Shown one piece after another: positions 1 through 11,837 of a stretch of DNA of 64,000 nucleotides. Each line of letters starts with the position of its first letter. Within the stretch, counting starts at the first letter, position 1. Made by a program: the position numbers and the translations under genes. The DNA is from Peronospora farinosa (lineage: Eukaryota > Oomycota > Peronosporomycetes > Peronosporales > Peronosporaceae), in NCBI GenBank assembly GCA_947646735.1, contig CANTFK010000020.1, forward strand, positions 372,001 through 436,000, written 5' to 3'. Under the pieces are notes generated by a model that was not told the origin of the DNA, searched no databases, and saw nothing but the letters and a program-made list of their open reading frames with translations.

Positions 1-488
1 CCTCAGTCATGAGCACTCTTATTATTTTCAAAGCTTCTATTTTACTCACCACAGGGCGTTCACCAATCCGCCAAAAGAAGCGACTCTTCTTGTCCGCCTC
101 AGGAGGACATAGAGACACTGGAGCGAAGCGCTTATCCAGCGTCGCAGCACGAGCGCAGTGATTGCGAGCACGTTCCTTACGCTCGGGTGTCACGCCCACC
201 TGGTAGTGATATTCCGGCCGTGCGTCTTCCACAAAGTCCGTCGATTCAAAGTATCGCTCCATCATGTCCAAGAACGTGTCATTGTCACTATCCGCTGCTC
301 GCTTTAGAGATGCATGAGGAATCCGTTCAGTTTTTTTTTAGATCGAAACATTAAGAAAGTTTTCGTTTTACCTCATCACGAACACAAAAAACACCAAAAT
401 TGTAGAGCGATTCGGCAGCTTTATTGCACTCGCCCTTGTCACCTGTGACCTTGTAGTGCTTGAGGTCTATTACGGGGATATTGAGCAT
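1..488 (-). CDS. 2-oxoglutarate/Fe(II) oxygenase-like protein, N-terminal part
   Basis: This is the 5' part of a minus-strand gene that continues off the left edge. Exon 1 (488-372) starts at ATG and encodes a protein beginning MLNIPVIDLKHY. A GT-AG intron (371-302) follows, then exon 2 (301-50), then a GTGAGT donor at 49. Both exons are whole numbers of codons and join in phase 0. The opening (PVIDL, then a stretch ending in FGVFCVRDE) and the later YQVGVTPE motif resemble the N-terminal DIOX_N region of isopenicillin-N-synthase/clavaminate-synthase-like oxygenases found in fungi and oomycetes. The catalytic HxD...H motif would lie outside the window, so substrate and activity cannot be judged. 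It is divergent from the primase gene, with about 130 bp between the two start codons. Confidence 0.6.
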
Positions 489-617
489 TGCGATTGGGTG
501 CTTCCTTGAGACTGACTGTCAACTTTCGGATGTTTGCTTTTTAATACCAAAAGGCTTAAATTAACCGACACTTTGGTTAGTAAAACTTCAGTACAAAAAA
601 TAATTTCAAGCAAAACA

Positions 618-2029
618 ATGTCGTCAACTCCAGCAGTCAGTTTGCTAAGTTTTTATCGCTCCGCTCCGCAGCAACGCGTAGCTTTAGATGATTTTGCTGC
701 ATTAGGATACAAACGTCTAAAGTTGTTGAGCTACGTTGACTCTCAATGGCGCTTCGATTCGATACTTAAAAAAGTGCAAAACAATCTCATGGACGATATT
801 GTAGAATTTCAACAGCTTGTACCAAATTCCAACGCTGATCGATTGTCACATTATGCTCTACGCCTTGCGTTTTGCAGGTACTTCATTCGTGCAATTCGTA
901 TTGCTATGTAGATTATCTAATACAACAAGTTGATTTTATTTTTTATCGTTGTGTGCAAAGGCACCGAGGTTCAAATGGTTGGAAGTGGTTGGTTACGGCC
1001 GAAGAAAAACTTCAAACGATTCGTCTTGGAAAGTTACCACCTTTTGCAGCGGTTGCATTGCTCTCAAGTGAAGGAATCAAGTATGAGCTCGTAAATGCCA
1101 GCAATTATGAGCTTGATACAACGCAACAAGGCACTTATCGTGTCCCGTTTGCTGATGCACCTGCCTTGGTGAAGTATCGTGAGGTGGTTATTCACAATGG
1201 TTTCTGCTTGGTGCCTCTGCACAGAATGAACTTTGTATCTGTTTATCGCTTTCGAAAGAGTCTAGAGGAGCAAATGCGTGACCTGCACTGCGCCATACCC
1301 GCACAGCCATTGGAGTTGGAACGGTTGACGCCGATCCTCGATGGTTTTGTTGTAGAAGCTCGTGTTTTAGTCGGAACAGGGACAGGAACAAAGAAACCTG
1401 GTAGGTCAAAGCTCGACGTGGCAGAGATCGATCACGTTGCGGAGAAGCACTTTCCGCTGTGCATGAAGCAACTGCATCGAAAGTTACGCGAGAATCATCA
1501 TCTCAAATACGACGGACGTGTGCAGTACCGCATGTTTCTCAAAGGTGCGGGATTCTCAGTCCACGAGTGCATTCAATTCTTCCGAAGCGAGTTTATCAAG
1601 AAGATTCCAGCTGCCACGTTTGACAAGGAGTACACGTACCACATTCGTCACAGTTACGGACTAGAGGGCTCTCGGAAACACTATGCACCTCTGGATTGCG
1701 AGCGTATAATTTCTGGTAGTGCACCAAGTCATGGACAATACCACGGCTGTCCGTTCAAGCATTGGGGTCGTGTATCCTTGCAGGACGAATTGCGCCGCCT
1801 AGGTCTATCGATGCACACATCCATGGCTATCACGCAACTAGCGTCCATGGGTCACTGCCAAAGCGCGTGCAAAGCACTTTTCAATGAAACACACCCATCA
1901 AGTGTTGCATACAACACTGTGTCTACGTGTCATCAAGATACTTTGGCATTGTCAGGTCAGGTTCCCAATGAAGACATTGTCATACATCCGAACTTGTATC
2001 TCGACGCAAGCATGGCTACACTTGACTAA
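618..2029 (+). CDS. PRIM2: DNA primase large subunit (p58/PRI2)
   Basis: Non-catalytic regulatory subunit of the nuclear primase-polymerase alpha complex, which starts RNA primers for replication. The ATG at 618 was chosen because the upstream open frame lacks an ATG. The proposed model is exon 1 618-877, intron 878-960 and exon 2 961-2029, giving 442 residues. The N-terminal half matches p58 (VSLLSFYRSAP and LRLAFCR). The C-terminal half has the p58 FeS domain: KHFPLCMKQLH, LRENHHLKYDGRVQYRMFLK, FDKEYTYHIRHSYG, YAPLDC, HGCPF and GHCQSAC, which supply the four cluster cysteines. The intron is the weak point. Within it, the frame of exon 2 reads LIQQVDFIFYR, which resembles the p58 segment expected right after LRLAFCR. 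So either the intron is drawn wrongly or there is a one-base frame error near 878-905. Confidence 0.85.
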
Positions 2030-2089
2030 CTCAGGTGGCTACATTGGTTGGGACTGATCCAGTTGTGATAGCAAAAAAGTGACCGTCAC

Positions 2090-3886
2090 ATGGCAATGGA
2101 CGCAATTGAGTCAACAGCGTCATCACTGGCGGCGTCATCACTGGCGGCGTCATCTCCCTTATCGCCACGAAATTTGAGCACATTGAACGCCAATAATGCC
2201 ACTCCGGAGCAACTTTTGGCTATTTTGCACGAACTTCGTAATTCCGTTGGACCAAGTACGGCTGGCTGGGCAATTCGTAGCCATTCATTTTCGCAATGGG
2301 TATGATACATCCGTCACTAATGTGGTTTTCCGTTGTAATGCGTTGCTTTGTTGCTAGAGGTTGTAAATAATGCTGTTGCCAAAGTGATGTGGCTACCGCT
2401 AGAGAAGTTAGGACAGGTTTTACCAATGGACGGCAGGAAAAAGACGAAGAAGGAGAAGCAGGTGCTGAAACAGCAAAAGAAGGCTGATGGACCTGATGGT
2501 ATTCAGGCGGGGGTGCACCCACAGCAAAATAAAAAGAAGACGCGCGAGTATAACATGAGCAATTACGTGGTTCGTGCCGTGGCGGTCAAGTTCTTGTACA
2601 TTGGGGAGAAGTATTCCGGGTTTGCACGCCAGGACCACATGCCCGAGACGGTAGAGCGCTATCTATACGAAGCGCTTGTGCGCTCGAAGCTCATCGAAAA
2701 TATTGAAGATGCTGGATATTCGCGCTGCGGACGCACGGACCGCAGTGTCAGTGCTTTTGGGCAAGTTGTGGCACTGCGCGTGCGATCTAATTTACCAGGT
2801 ACTGCTGAACTGCTCAGCGCGTCTTCAATCGATGATGTGCCACCCGGTGAGAAGTTTCAGGTGCGGTTGGCGACGGGCGAAATCAAGACACTCACGGAAG
2901 TGGATTACGCTTCACATATTAATCGTGCACTGCCGGCCGATATTCGAGTGTACTCTGTAGCATCTTGTCGCCCCGGGTTCAGTGCTCGATTCGACTGCAA
3001 GGCACGTGTGTACCGCTATTTCTTCGTGCGGCGTGACTTGAACATCGAGAAGATGCGCACAGCTGCACAGTACCTTGTCGGAAAACACGATTTCCGCAAC
3101 TTCTGCCGCATTGATCCGAATTGTCACGTGTATGAGCGTAGTGTCGGTTCATTCAAGATCGAGGAATGTCCAGGACAGCGTGCCGATGATTCGAGCCAGC
3201 AAATGTACCGCTGTGAGATATTCGGCCGTGCATTTCTGTGGCATCAGGTGCGCTGTATGATGGAAGTGCTGTTCCTCATCGGCTCAGGAAGTGAGGAACC
3301 TAGCATTATTCCGCAGCTGTTGGATATTGCGCAGACGCCGCGAAAGCCGCAGTACGACATGGCCTCTGGCTTACCACTTGTGCTGCATGACTGCCACTTT
3401 GCTGACCCGGAAGAAGCAGAAGAGCCTGGCCCATGCTTTGAGTACACACCGCTTGCTTTACTTCAGGTGCATGCTCAGCTTACAGAGACATGGGAGCAAC
3501 GTTGCGTGCAAGCGGCGATGCTGCGTAGCCATCTCGATGCACTGGAAGCATTCCAGATAGATGCAGCTCGAGTGGTGAAAAGTTTGGACCACTACGCACC
3601 GAAGCTGGAGCAGCTGATGCGGGAACGCAACCTTTTGACTGACGAAGGCGGTATGGTCAAGTGGAAGGATGTGAGCCCTTTGCTCCCGTTGTCCAAGAAA
3701 CGGAAGGCTTTACCTTTGGCGAAGCGTGATACGGGTCACTCTGTCGATGAGTGCAAACGTAAAGCCAAGGAGCGCAAGCGTCGGCACATAGAGGAAAAGA
3801 AGTTTGCGAGCCAAGTAACTGAAGAGACTAAAAGAAAGAGCGGTGGCAACGCAAGCGGACACGAAGCCGCTGCGACGTCGCCTTGA
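2090..3886 (+). CDS. PUS3: tRNA pseudouridine(38/39) synthase, PUS3/DEG1 type
   Basis: TruA-family enzyme that converts uridine to pseudouridine at positions 38/39 of the tRNA anticodon arm. Exon 1 is 2090-2299, intron 2300-2359 (ending CTAGAG), and exon 2 2360-3886, all phase 0, giving 578 residues. The core starts near residue 148 with VKFLYIGEKYSGFARQ. The catalytic loop is CGRTDRSVSAFGQ, in which the Asp of GRTD is the nucleophile of the family. Later motifs are FSARFDCKARVYRYFF, GKHDFRNFC and GRAFLWHQVRCMMEVLF, all typical of the eukaryotic PUS3 branch. Odd points are a long low-complexity N-terminus (repeated SSLAAS) and a Lys/Arg-rich tail, probably nuclear or RNA-binding signals. It starts only 60 bp after the primase stop codon, on the same strand. 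Confidence 0.93.
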
Positions 3887-4319
3887 GATGGTGATGACGA
3901 TAAAACCGTCCATTTTACGAGATGCGTTACGCACGCTACTTGTGAATATCATCACGGTTTCTGGGCATCACAATCCTGAGAACATTCGTCACAATGCAGC
4001 GTGAGCTCACGCTGGCCATTCAATCTCCTGAAGGAGACGATCCGACGTTTGGTGGGAAGCATAGACCTGCGGCGTGGTTTTTTTCCCAATGGTTGTGAGC
4101 TGATCATGATGTCTCGGCACATGCAGGACAAGTTAGTACATAGACCACCAATAAAGTGCTTTTGCCAATCTGGTGTCAAACAATTGTTTGATTAGTAAAT
4201 ACTGCATGGCTAGTCTGGCCAGATAACCTAACTACTAATAGTACACGGGATTGTTGCCCCACTTGCAGCAGCGTTGTCTTTTTCTATGGTGCTGCTGCTC
4301 GTCGTCTATTTCTTGAGCC
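3887..4319 (+). other. intergenic, no supported gene
   Basis: This is the gap between PUS3 and the convergent PP2C gene. Short open frames occur. One from ATG 3994 is interrupted at a run of seven T (about 4078-4084), after which a neighbouring frame continues to about 4195. I do not recognise the products and see no splice pattern, so I treat the stretch as 3' flanks of two convergent genes. Confidence 0.5.
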
Positions 4320-5630
4320 TCAAGTCGATGTAGAGCGGACGCAGGCAAGCTGTGGCTCACACTGAGTGCCCACTGCCACCGCCGCCGCACGCTTTTTCTG
4401 AGCTTCTGCTGCTTGTGCTGCCTCGATGGGCGTCACAGGTACAACTTCTCGCTCGTCCTGGTTGAAGCAGACGATGATGGCGCTGACGTTGTCTGTTGAC
4501 CCGAGTGCAATGGCGTGGCTCACGAGCTCCTCTGTCACGTGCTGTACATCTCCATGTAGACTCAGCTTGGCGCGCACAAAATTTACAACGTCCTGGGGCT
4601 CCATGACGTCAAAAAGTCCGTCGCATCCAAGCACCATGAACTCGTCCTGGCTCTTAATCGTGTGGACCACGAGATCGGGCGTGGCACAAACTAAATCTCC
4701 ATTGAATCGGCTCTTAAACTCCCCCCGCCCAGTCTTAAAATCAATGTCTCCAAAGGCACGTGATACTCCGAGCATACCATAGATCCTGCCCTTAGAGATC
4801 TGTCCTTTAGCTGCAAGAATCCGATCTCGTTCACTAGAAAGGTCTGGTGTGTGTACAATGCACATATCCTTGGCTTTTCCATTAGTAGACAAAACAACCT
4901 GTGAATCCCCTACAGACGACACAAGTGCTGTATTGCCTCGGACAACAACCGATACGGCAGTGGACCCACTTGGTAATTGCTGTTTGAAAATTTCTTCATC
5001 TGTAGCTGCACATGCTGTCCTTACAGCATCCATAAGAACCGTGTCTGGTGTTTTCAAGTTCCTTGTAGCTTTTAATTCATTTGTAGATTTCACGAGATGA
5101 TTAAAGACATTCTCGTGAAAGTTTTGAGCCAAGTATTCGGCAACTTCAGGTCCTCCATGGCCATCATAGAGTCCAAAAAAGGCTACAAGATCGTCCCCAA
5201 TTGTTCGTGCTGTACTTGTCTGTCTATCTTCATTGTCCTTACGAACGCCCGTGTCTGAATAAATACCGTAACTCACTCGAAGGTCTGGAAAATATTGACC
5301 TGCAGGTCGATGTAGTACCAATGTCCGCTCTGTATCTGAAGCAGTTGTAGCGGTAGAGAAGACGCTCCCACTGGGACTGGCAGGTGAGCAATTACTCGCT
5401 GAAGGTGACACGACATCTTCATTGACTTCTACGGACATGCCACGCTCTCCAAAAATGGTAAAGACGTCCCGATGCGAGTCGCTCGTAGCCGGTCGACCGG
5501 CTACTGAGAGCGGGACACCATTCTCATGGGCAAAGTGTTTGGACGTAGTTTGAATGTAAATCTGACTCATACTGAGACGTTGTTCAGTGGGACTAATGGG
5601 CAGAACGTCCTTTGACGTCTGACAGCCCAT
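4320..5630 (-). CDS. PP2C-family serine/threonine protein phosphatase
   Basis: Mn/Mg-dependent phosphatase of 436 residues with no intron. The open frame extends 21 codons further upstream but only from a TTG. The first ATG, at 5630, gives MGCQTSKD, an N-myristoylation signal (Gly2) with a palmitoylatable Cys3, so membrane attachment is inferred. Residues about 20-120 are Ser/Thr-rich. The catalytic domain then shows the PP2C motifs in order: RKDNEDR, GLYDGHGG, SGSTAV, VSSVGDSQ, GMLGVSRAFGDIDFK, MVLGCDGLFDV and GSTDNVSAII. The metal-binding aspartates in DNED, DGHGG, CDGLFD and TDN are all present, so an active enzyme is expected. The tail after the domain is Ala-rich and of unknown role. The gene is convergent with PUS3. 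The particular signalling pathway cannot be told from the sequence. Confidence 0.95.
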   Translation of the reverse strand: MGCQTSKDVLPISPTEQRLSMSQIYIQTTSKHFAHENGVPLSVAGRPATSDSHRDVFTIFGERGMSVEVNEDVVSPSASNCSPASPSGSVFSTATTASDTERTLVLHRPAGQYFPDLRVSYGIYSDTGVRKDNEDRQTSTARTIGDDLVAFFGLYDGHGGPEVAEYLAQNFHENVFNHLVKSTNELKATRNLKTPDTVLMDAVRTACAATDEEIFKQQLPSGSTAVSVVVRGNTALVSSVGDSQVVLSTNGKAKDMCIVHTPDLSSERDRILAAKGQISKGRIYGMLGVSRAFGDIDFKTGRGEFKSRFNGDLVCATPDLVVHTIKSQDEFMVLGCDGLFDVMEPQDVVNFVRAKLSLHGDVQHVTEELVSHAIALGSTDNVSAIIVCFNQDEREVVPVTPIEAAQAAEAQKKRAAAVAVGTQCEPQLACVRSTST

Positions 5631-8600
5631 GGAAAGCTTGGGAAAGCGGATAATTGCGTTTGAAAAGAGTCGAAACTCGATGAGTTTCGGCAACGTGCGC
5701 GAGGCTTGTTTCTATCTACCAAAGGAAGAGCAAAATCAAAAGTGACCAGAACGTTCATTAGTTCAGTAATGAAATGAATTGAAAAGACAGTTTTTTTGTC
5801 ATTTTTGACCAGCCATTCACCAAAAGAAGCACGCATTCAAAACGTACCGAAATAAAAAGGTGCAAAGGAATTGGTTGGAAAGATAAGAAGCTGTTAAGAT
5901 GACAGACGACGCTCCTACCAAATGCGTGAGATAGAGGGAAGGGGGAGGGAGGCACTTAGTGAGATTGAGGAATACCAACCGTTGCCACTTGCCGAAGAGC
6001 TTTCCTTTCTTCGAATGAGGTTCTCCATGAACGAGTATTTTGTTTTGCAAACATGGGCGTGCAAAGGCCGGAAGAGCCAGTCGGCCAATCGCGATGCGAC
6101 GCCTGGATGCACTGGGCGTCTGTATAGTGTAAAACCACCTGCTTGCTGTCGTGTGTGATCGCTTCATTACACGCCAGGCTCGTTTCGGCGCAGTTTTTTT
6201 CGACTTGATTTTCGAAGCAAACCAATGCATTGTTGTGACCTTTCAAGGCCAAAGCTATTGGTGGTCTTTAGTATGTTGGTTCTAAAAGTCAGTCGATGAT
6301 ATGACCGGCGGTGAAAAATCCGCCGCATTTGCAACAAATGTATTGCTACATATATCCAATCGATGAAAATTTTGTATCGTCAGCAGCAACTTGAGCCCCA
6401 GTTGACGTACTAGCAGTGAAGTGCGAACACACTATGTGAGTTACAGTGGCCAGTGCGGTTGGCAGCAACTTCAATGCATAAGGAAACGCAGTGCGAACTC
6501 CTGGAACATTACATGAGACAGTGATCGAACTGACAAGATTTTCGTACGAGATTGCGCTGCAAAGCAGCCTGTCATAGCCGGGAGACGGCAGGGACATGTT
6601 GCACCAAGAATGGCGACGCCCCGTATAATCAGACGCACGTGCGTGTTGCAACTGGCTGTCAGCTGCGACTATTGACGGACCAATGGAGTCACCCGTACTG
6701 CGATAGAAATGCACACAATGGAGCGCGAAGTTGATGACGGTGCTACATTTAGCTAGGTGCAAGACTATCGTCATGGGATCTTTCGAACAATATAGCCGGT
6801 TTTCTAAATGCGGGACGAGTCGTACTATAATAGGGACTCCAGCCACTGCTTATTGTCGACTGGCGCGATTTTGGTCAGAATCGACCAGCATATCGTGCGT
6901 GCGCTCAATCCCCGTCACTTGCTTCGATTTTCGCGTCGTCCACGTCCTTCGCAGCCAGGCTCGGAGCGGTGAGAAGTGTTCTGGAGCGGACAGCGATCTT
7001 GGCGTGCGAGGAAAATCAGATCTCGTGTGAACGCCATGTCTTCCTGGAAGCTGACGTCAGAGCGACTTATTGGGTAGCGCCAATCAGTCACAACCCTGAG
7101 CCCTGTCTCCAACGTCAAAGGGTGATACATCAGGTGTCTAATCTTTCAGCTTACAAGTGCCAAGCCTTGCACTGCGTTACAACTTCAATGAATCAAGTGA
7201 CTCGAGAAACGGCTGCTTATCGCGACTGTCCCTAATAGCGTTACCTGCTCCTTCTTGAGATCTGTGAGATCTGTGCAAGAACACGTGAAATTCTCAGCGC
7301 CCGTACTTTGCGGGCTGTATACACCTAATTGTCGATACAATAGTATACCCAGGTAGTGCCATCCGATCAACCCTTTTGCATCTGTGACCCCCTGTCGTCA
7401 TTCAGCACACGTTGCCGCTTCAAAGCTGCACGACAAGTTAGGTCAGCTGGACGATGTTGATGTCATCGAAACATCGTTTACTGTATGGTACATGCCGCCT
7501 TCCATTATGTCTGGCACGCTGCAAGTATGCTATACCATTGTGTTAGGAAGATCTTCCTAGCTATGTATTTGACGTGGACTTCACTATGCTAGATAATAAG
7601 TTCTTACATTTACACCGTCGCCATTTGGTCGCAGATTCACAGAAATAAAGTACAGGTACGTTTCAAAACAAAGAGTGTATTTATTGGCACATGCAAAAGT
7701 ACATGTATTCTTTGAGTCTCATAAATTGAAACTCTGCAATGTGGTATCAACCGTAACCAAGATACGTTGAAAGTCTTCTTACTCAACCATGCACCGCAGC
7801 TATGATCTAGGTTACAGTGTCCTTACACTGTGATCAAGGTTAAGCAATATTGTTTGTCGCAGGTGGTTACTAATATTCCAGGATTTACTTTTGCATCTGG
7901 TGTAAACCTACGCTTGACTATATCGACTGTCATGATACGAGTTTCAGAGCCTGTCGACATGATATTCGTTACAGGCGAATCAAGTATACATATCATCATG
8001 TGTAGCTGATATTTAAACGAAAAGTGGCTAACTTTTTAGAAAATGATATTAATCACTACGTATATCTTGTTGTAGTAAACATTGAAGATCCACATAGAAA
8101 GGGTTAGATTTTTATAGATTTGCAAAATAAGGTTTTTAATGGAATTTAGAGTGAGCATCAGAGTACCGGTTTTATACCAATATAATGTGTCGTCTCCTTG
8201 GCTTTAAAGAACATTATGATGTCGAGACGGTAAGAGTATTATAAGTGTTCGTCCATCGCTTGTGAGTCACAAGCGACACGACAGAACTTTCTGGAAATCC
8301 CGGAAAAGAGTCTTCGAATGTTCTGCACCTCACGGCAAACAATGTTTACCCTCTCGTCTAGTCACCATTGGCTCCTTTATTGGGTCATCGACTTCTCGGC
8401 GAGCTTGGGGTGCGCACATAGTCGATATTTGATAAAGTGGCGCACCCGCATGTTCGAAGGGTTTGTCTGGCAAGACACTTGTGCTTTAGGAAAGAGCGCT
8501 GCTGCTGCGCTGAGCTTCCCGCAGCGCGTTCGCGGTGACGTTTACCCTAAGGTTGCTATGTTCGCGCCTCCCAACGAAGGTACAGATCCTCATATGAGAG

Positions 8601-10564
8601 GGACTGGTATCTGTATCATCATCACCAACAGCTCTCCCTCTCTGAGTTGTAGCCAGACTATTCGAGCTTGGGGCGGATTGCTAATGACGCGGGACTGTTG
8701 TTTCTCGTAGCGCTAGTGGCCGTTACGGGAGTGGTCGAAAGCCGAGCTCGTTTCCCTATCCGAGGCGTGCTGCTAACTTTGTTGCTTTCGGTGCCAGTAG
8801 CGGGAGAAGCACAGGTGTCTGGACTGGTCCTGGGGAAGTTGCGTACCATGATGCATTCCGAGCTACAGATATGCGTAAAAGTACGCAAAGGATACTCGGT
8901 AAACTTGGAATGGGGGTTCTTAAATTTATGCATGAGTCAATGTACGACATCTACTATTGCTCAAGCGTTTCTTTTAAGCAACATCGGCATGAACTATGGC
9001 TAAAACAAAGCCCTTCTGTGCAAATTGGCGTAAGGTCGCGCACAATTGAGAACATATTATTAAATACCCACTCAAACCAGTCGGAGCTGATTGGCTATAC
9101 GAAGCTTACTCAACTGAAGCTTAATGCGGACAACGTGGTCCAGTCAAATCAACATGCATTCATTCTTCATTGTGCTCATTCTTCCATTGTTTCGGATACC
9201 CAACACAAGTCTACCTTGTCGGCTTCATTTCGTTCTCTTTGATGTAAAAAATTCCATGCTAAAACTGAAAGCTGGGGAATCTTCGGATATCACCTGACGG
9301 ATGTGGAAGCAAAAATGTATTCAAACGCTACTGAGAGAACGTTCCTTTTATCACTTCGCTGATACTTAGTTTCATGATTCGTATCATATGTGTTCTGCAA
9401 GCTCGCTCAGTGTTCAGTCTCTTTCATGGCATGAAGCTGCTCATAAAACGTAAAGCATTGCAATACTAATTGTACGGTGTTTGAGGTTGCAAGCACGTTC
9501 CTTTTTGGAGGTCCCGTGTGCATGTGACCATAAAGCCTTCCAACATTTTCTTAACGCGTGTGCATCAAGCTCATCTTGTCTTGATAGCATTCGTCTTACG
9601 GCGGACGCTACGGGGATTCGGTGGCATAATATCTTCGTACTAGATTGTATATGCTACCGTGCTATTCATAGATTGTGGCCTACAGATAAGTAGAAGTTAC
9701 GTCGATATCTCCTATAAATTCTGTGGTGAGAATTAAAGATAAAAGTTACAGACACGAGGGTGTCGATTCAATGTGACAACATATGCATAAGGTTAGCTAG
9801 GACATCATTGTGCTATTCAACTAAAGAGGGAACTCCCTCATTCTTACGACCAGAAGAGCATCGCTGCCTACATTATTCAATATTGTTTGTTGAAGCCTTT
9901 GTACGTGAATGACTACCATTTCCTTAACGAAACAAGACCCACAATTGATGGGGTCTGCTGGAAGTACGTGATGTGCTTCGCACCTTGCTTCCTTACCATA
10001 GCATCAAATGCAGCTAAAATCCATGAAGTGCCGTACTGTTCAACCCGCTGGAGCAGGTTTCTTGCGATACTCTGTACCTTTCAACCGCTGACTCCGCATG
10101 CGTACCCACCACCGTAACCACATCATGAACCTCCTCAATCGCTGTCTTAGCAGGCCAGGGAGTCAACAAAATCTTAAACCGCATCGCATCAGTCAATTGA
10201 TTTTGTTCGGGTCCAAACAAAAGCGCTCGTCGGGACTAGTCGTTGTTGTTGCGTGAAGCAATTTGCCTCACCAGCAACTAGCAAGCGGGCAGTAGCTAAA
10301 ACGCCTTAATGAAGCAAGCAAACGTTATCGGGTACATTAACGAAGACGACGATAGATCTACTCGCAATGACAGAAACAGCAGTGACGATGTTGAAGACGA
10401 GTATGACTACCGCAACTTAATTAGATGGAATCAGCATTTAAATGCAAGAAACACCCTTCAGGATCCTGTCATTTTTGTTTTTGCCAATGGCCCCGTCCAC
10501 GTAGCTTCACTGTGTTTTTCATGCAGGCGGGATTAGGTACTGGAGAAGCCCTCGATCCTACTAT
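5631..10564. other. 4.9-kb gene-poor stretch
   Basis: No open frame here shows a domain, a conserved motif or a convincing exon chain. The longest frames are 166 residues (minus, 6346-6846), 130 residues (plus, 8318-8710) and 123 residues (plus, 8871-9242); they look like chance frames. About 8270-8880 is more GC-rich than its AT-rich surroundings (7400-8260 and 8900-9900) and could be a relic of an old mobile element, but I find no terminal repeats or coding trace. A 75-residue acidic frame at 10309-10536 has no signal peptide or known motif. Confidence 0.5.
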
Positions 10565-11837
10565 TTAGCTGCGTTTCTCGCTCATGTCAACGTAACCGAG
10601 CTTTTCCAGCTCTTCATCAATCTCCTTCAGATCCTTAGGCTTAAAAGCCATGGCATCAACTTCTGGTGCAGCGCCTGCGGACGCTGTCGGGGCGGTAAAT
10701 GGCAGTCCCGATGCGAAAGCCGAAACTACTGACGGCGGAACCACGCTTCCCATAGCCGTAATCGGGTTCGGAACCTGGCTCAAAGGCGTGCTAGAGATTA
10801 CTTGCCCAACTAAAGGACCTGTAAGCGACGTTACAGCCGACAACATCGACTGCAGTCCTATGCCGGCCATCCCAACCACATCGTTCAACTAAATCACAAA
10901 AGTTTGAAATACAGCCGGTAAGCCACAATATCTTATGTATAGTCGGCAATGAAGCAGCCTACAGTAGATGCACGTACGTTTTGAGGCAATTCTCCAAGTT
11001 GAATCGTTTCGTCAATCCTGCGGTCAAGGAATGCCCACGTGTCTTCAAAGTTCAGTGACTTGTCATTTAGCATGAATAACTCAGTGCTAGCATACACTGC
11101 CGTGAGGACAGCACGCTTGGTGTACCATGACAAGTCCGTAGATTTATCACCAGCAAAGTACCAGATCTCATCTGACAGCTGTGCCAGTCTCTTCGCAGTG
11201 CTGGGTGCGTTCTGCGGCAGTGCACCAAGCGCCATTCCCTGTGGCCACAAATCAATCACCGGAATCAGCATCTCCAAACGATTGCGAACACCAAATTTGA
11301 GACGTTCAGCCACAGTCATGGCTTGTAACTTGTCCGTATTAAGAATCAGCGTCTTCCGCAGCTTGGCAAGGCACGAGTCCATGAAATACTCCACCAGCTC
11401 CACAGGTCCACGCGTAAACATGCCATGAGCCACTGAAGGGTATCCAAGATCCATGGCACCAGCTGCTAAAGCCTCAATGGTCCATCTAGTACATTATCAA
11501 GAAAAGAGAATTAGTATTCTATAGAAAAGGTTTAAGCCAAAAAAAATTACATCTAAAAGTCATGAAAGGGTAAAACAACCACGTACCCATGATTTGGTAC
11601 ATGATCTATAGCTTTCGTTAGAATACGCTGCTCTGGGTCAGCGGAAAACTCTTGTTGAGCCGCTTCTTTACTGAAGGCAGTTGATTGCATGCTATGAAAG
11701 CGAATCTGAGCAGCGGCTGATGATTTTTGAAAGCACGGACGGTCCAGTACTGACATGGTGTAGATGACATTGCGTCTATTGTTGCTGGTGACCGATGCGA
11801 GACGCGTCGAGTGACGGATGAGATTTCTGGACGTCAT
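10565..11837 (-). CDS. COQ9: ubiquinone biosynthesis protein COQ9
   Basis: Mitochondrial lipid-binding protein that supports COQ7 in coenzyme Q synthesis. There are three exons: 11837-11587, 11485-10978 and 10888-10565, with GT-AG introns in phases 2 and 0, giving 360 residues. The start ATG opens an Arg-rich, acid-free leader (MTSRNLIRHSTRLAS) typical of a mitochondrial targeting peptide. The core carries the COQ9 signature: ILTKAIDHVPNHG, WTIEALAAGAMDLGYPS, RLKFGVRNRLEMLIPVIDLW, PQGMALGALPQNAPST, LAQLSDEIWYFAGDKSTDLSWYTKRAVL and ELFMLNDKS. Exon 3 is less conserved and Ala/Pro/Ser-rich, making the protein a little longer than most family members. The open frame runs upstream of the chosen ATG, but the leader supports the start used here. 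Confidence 0.93.

Noticed and set aside
6346..6846. 166-codon minus-strand frame
   Set aside because: No motif, no signal peptide, unremarkable composition and no neighbouring exons.
8318..8710. 130-codon plus-strand frame, and the overlapping hydrophobic frame at 8668-9003
   Set aside because: Several overlapping frames on both strands; no conserved motif. More likely a relic of non-coding or mobile sequence.
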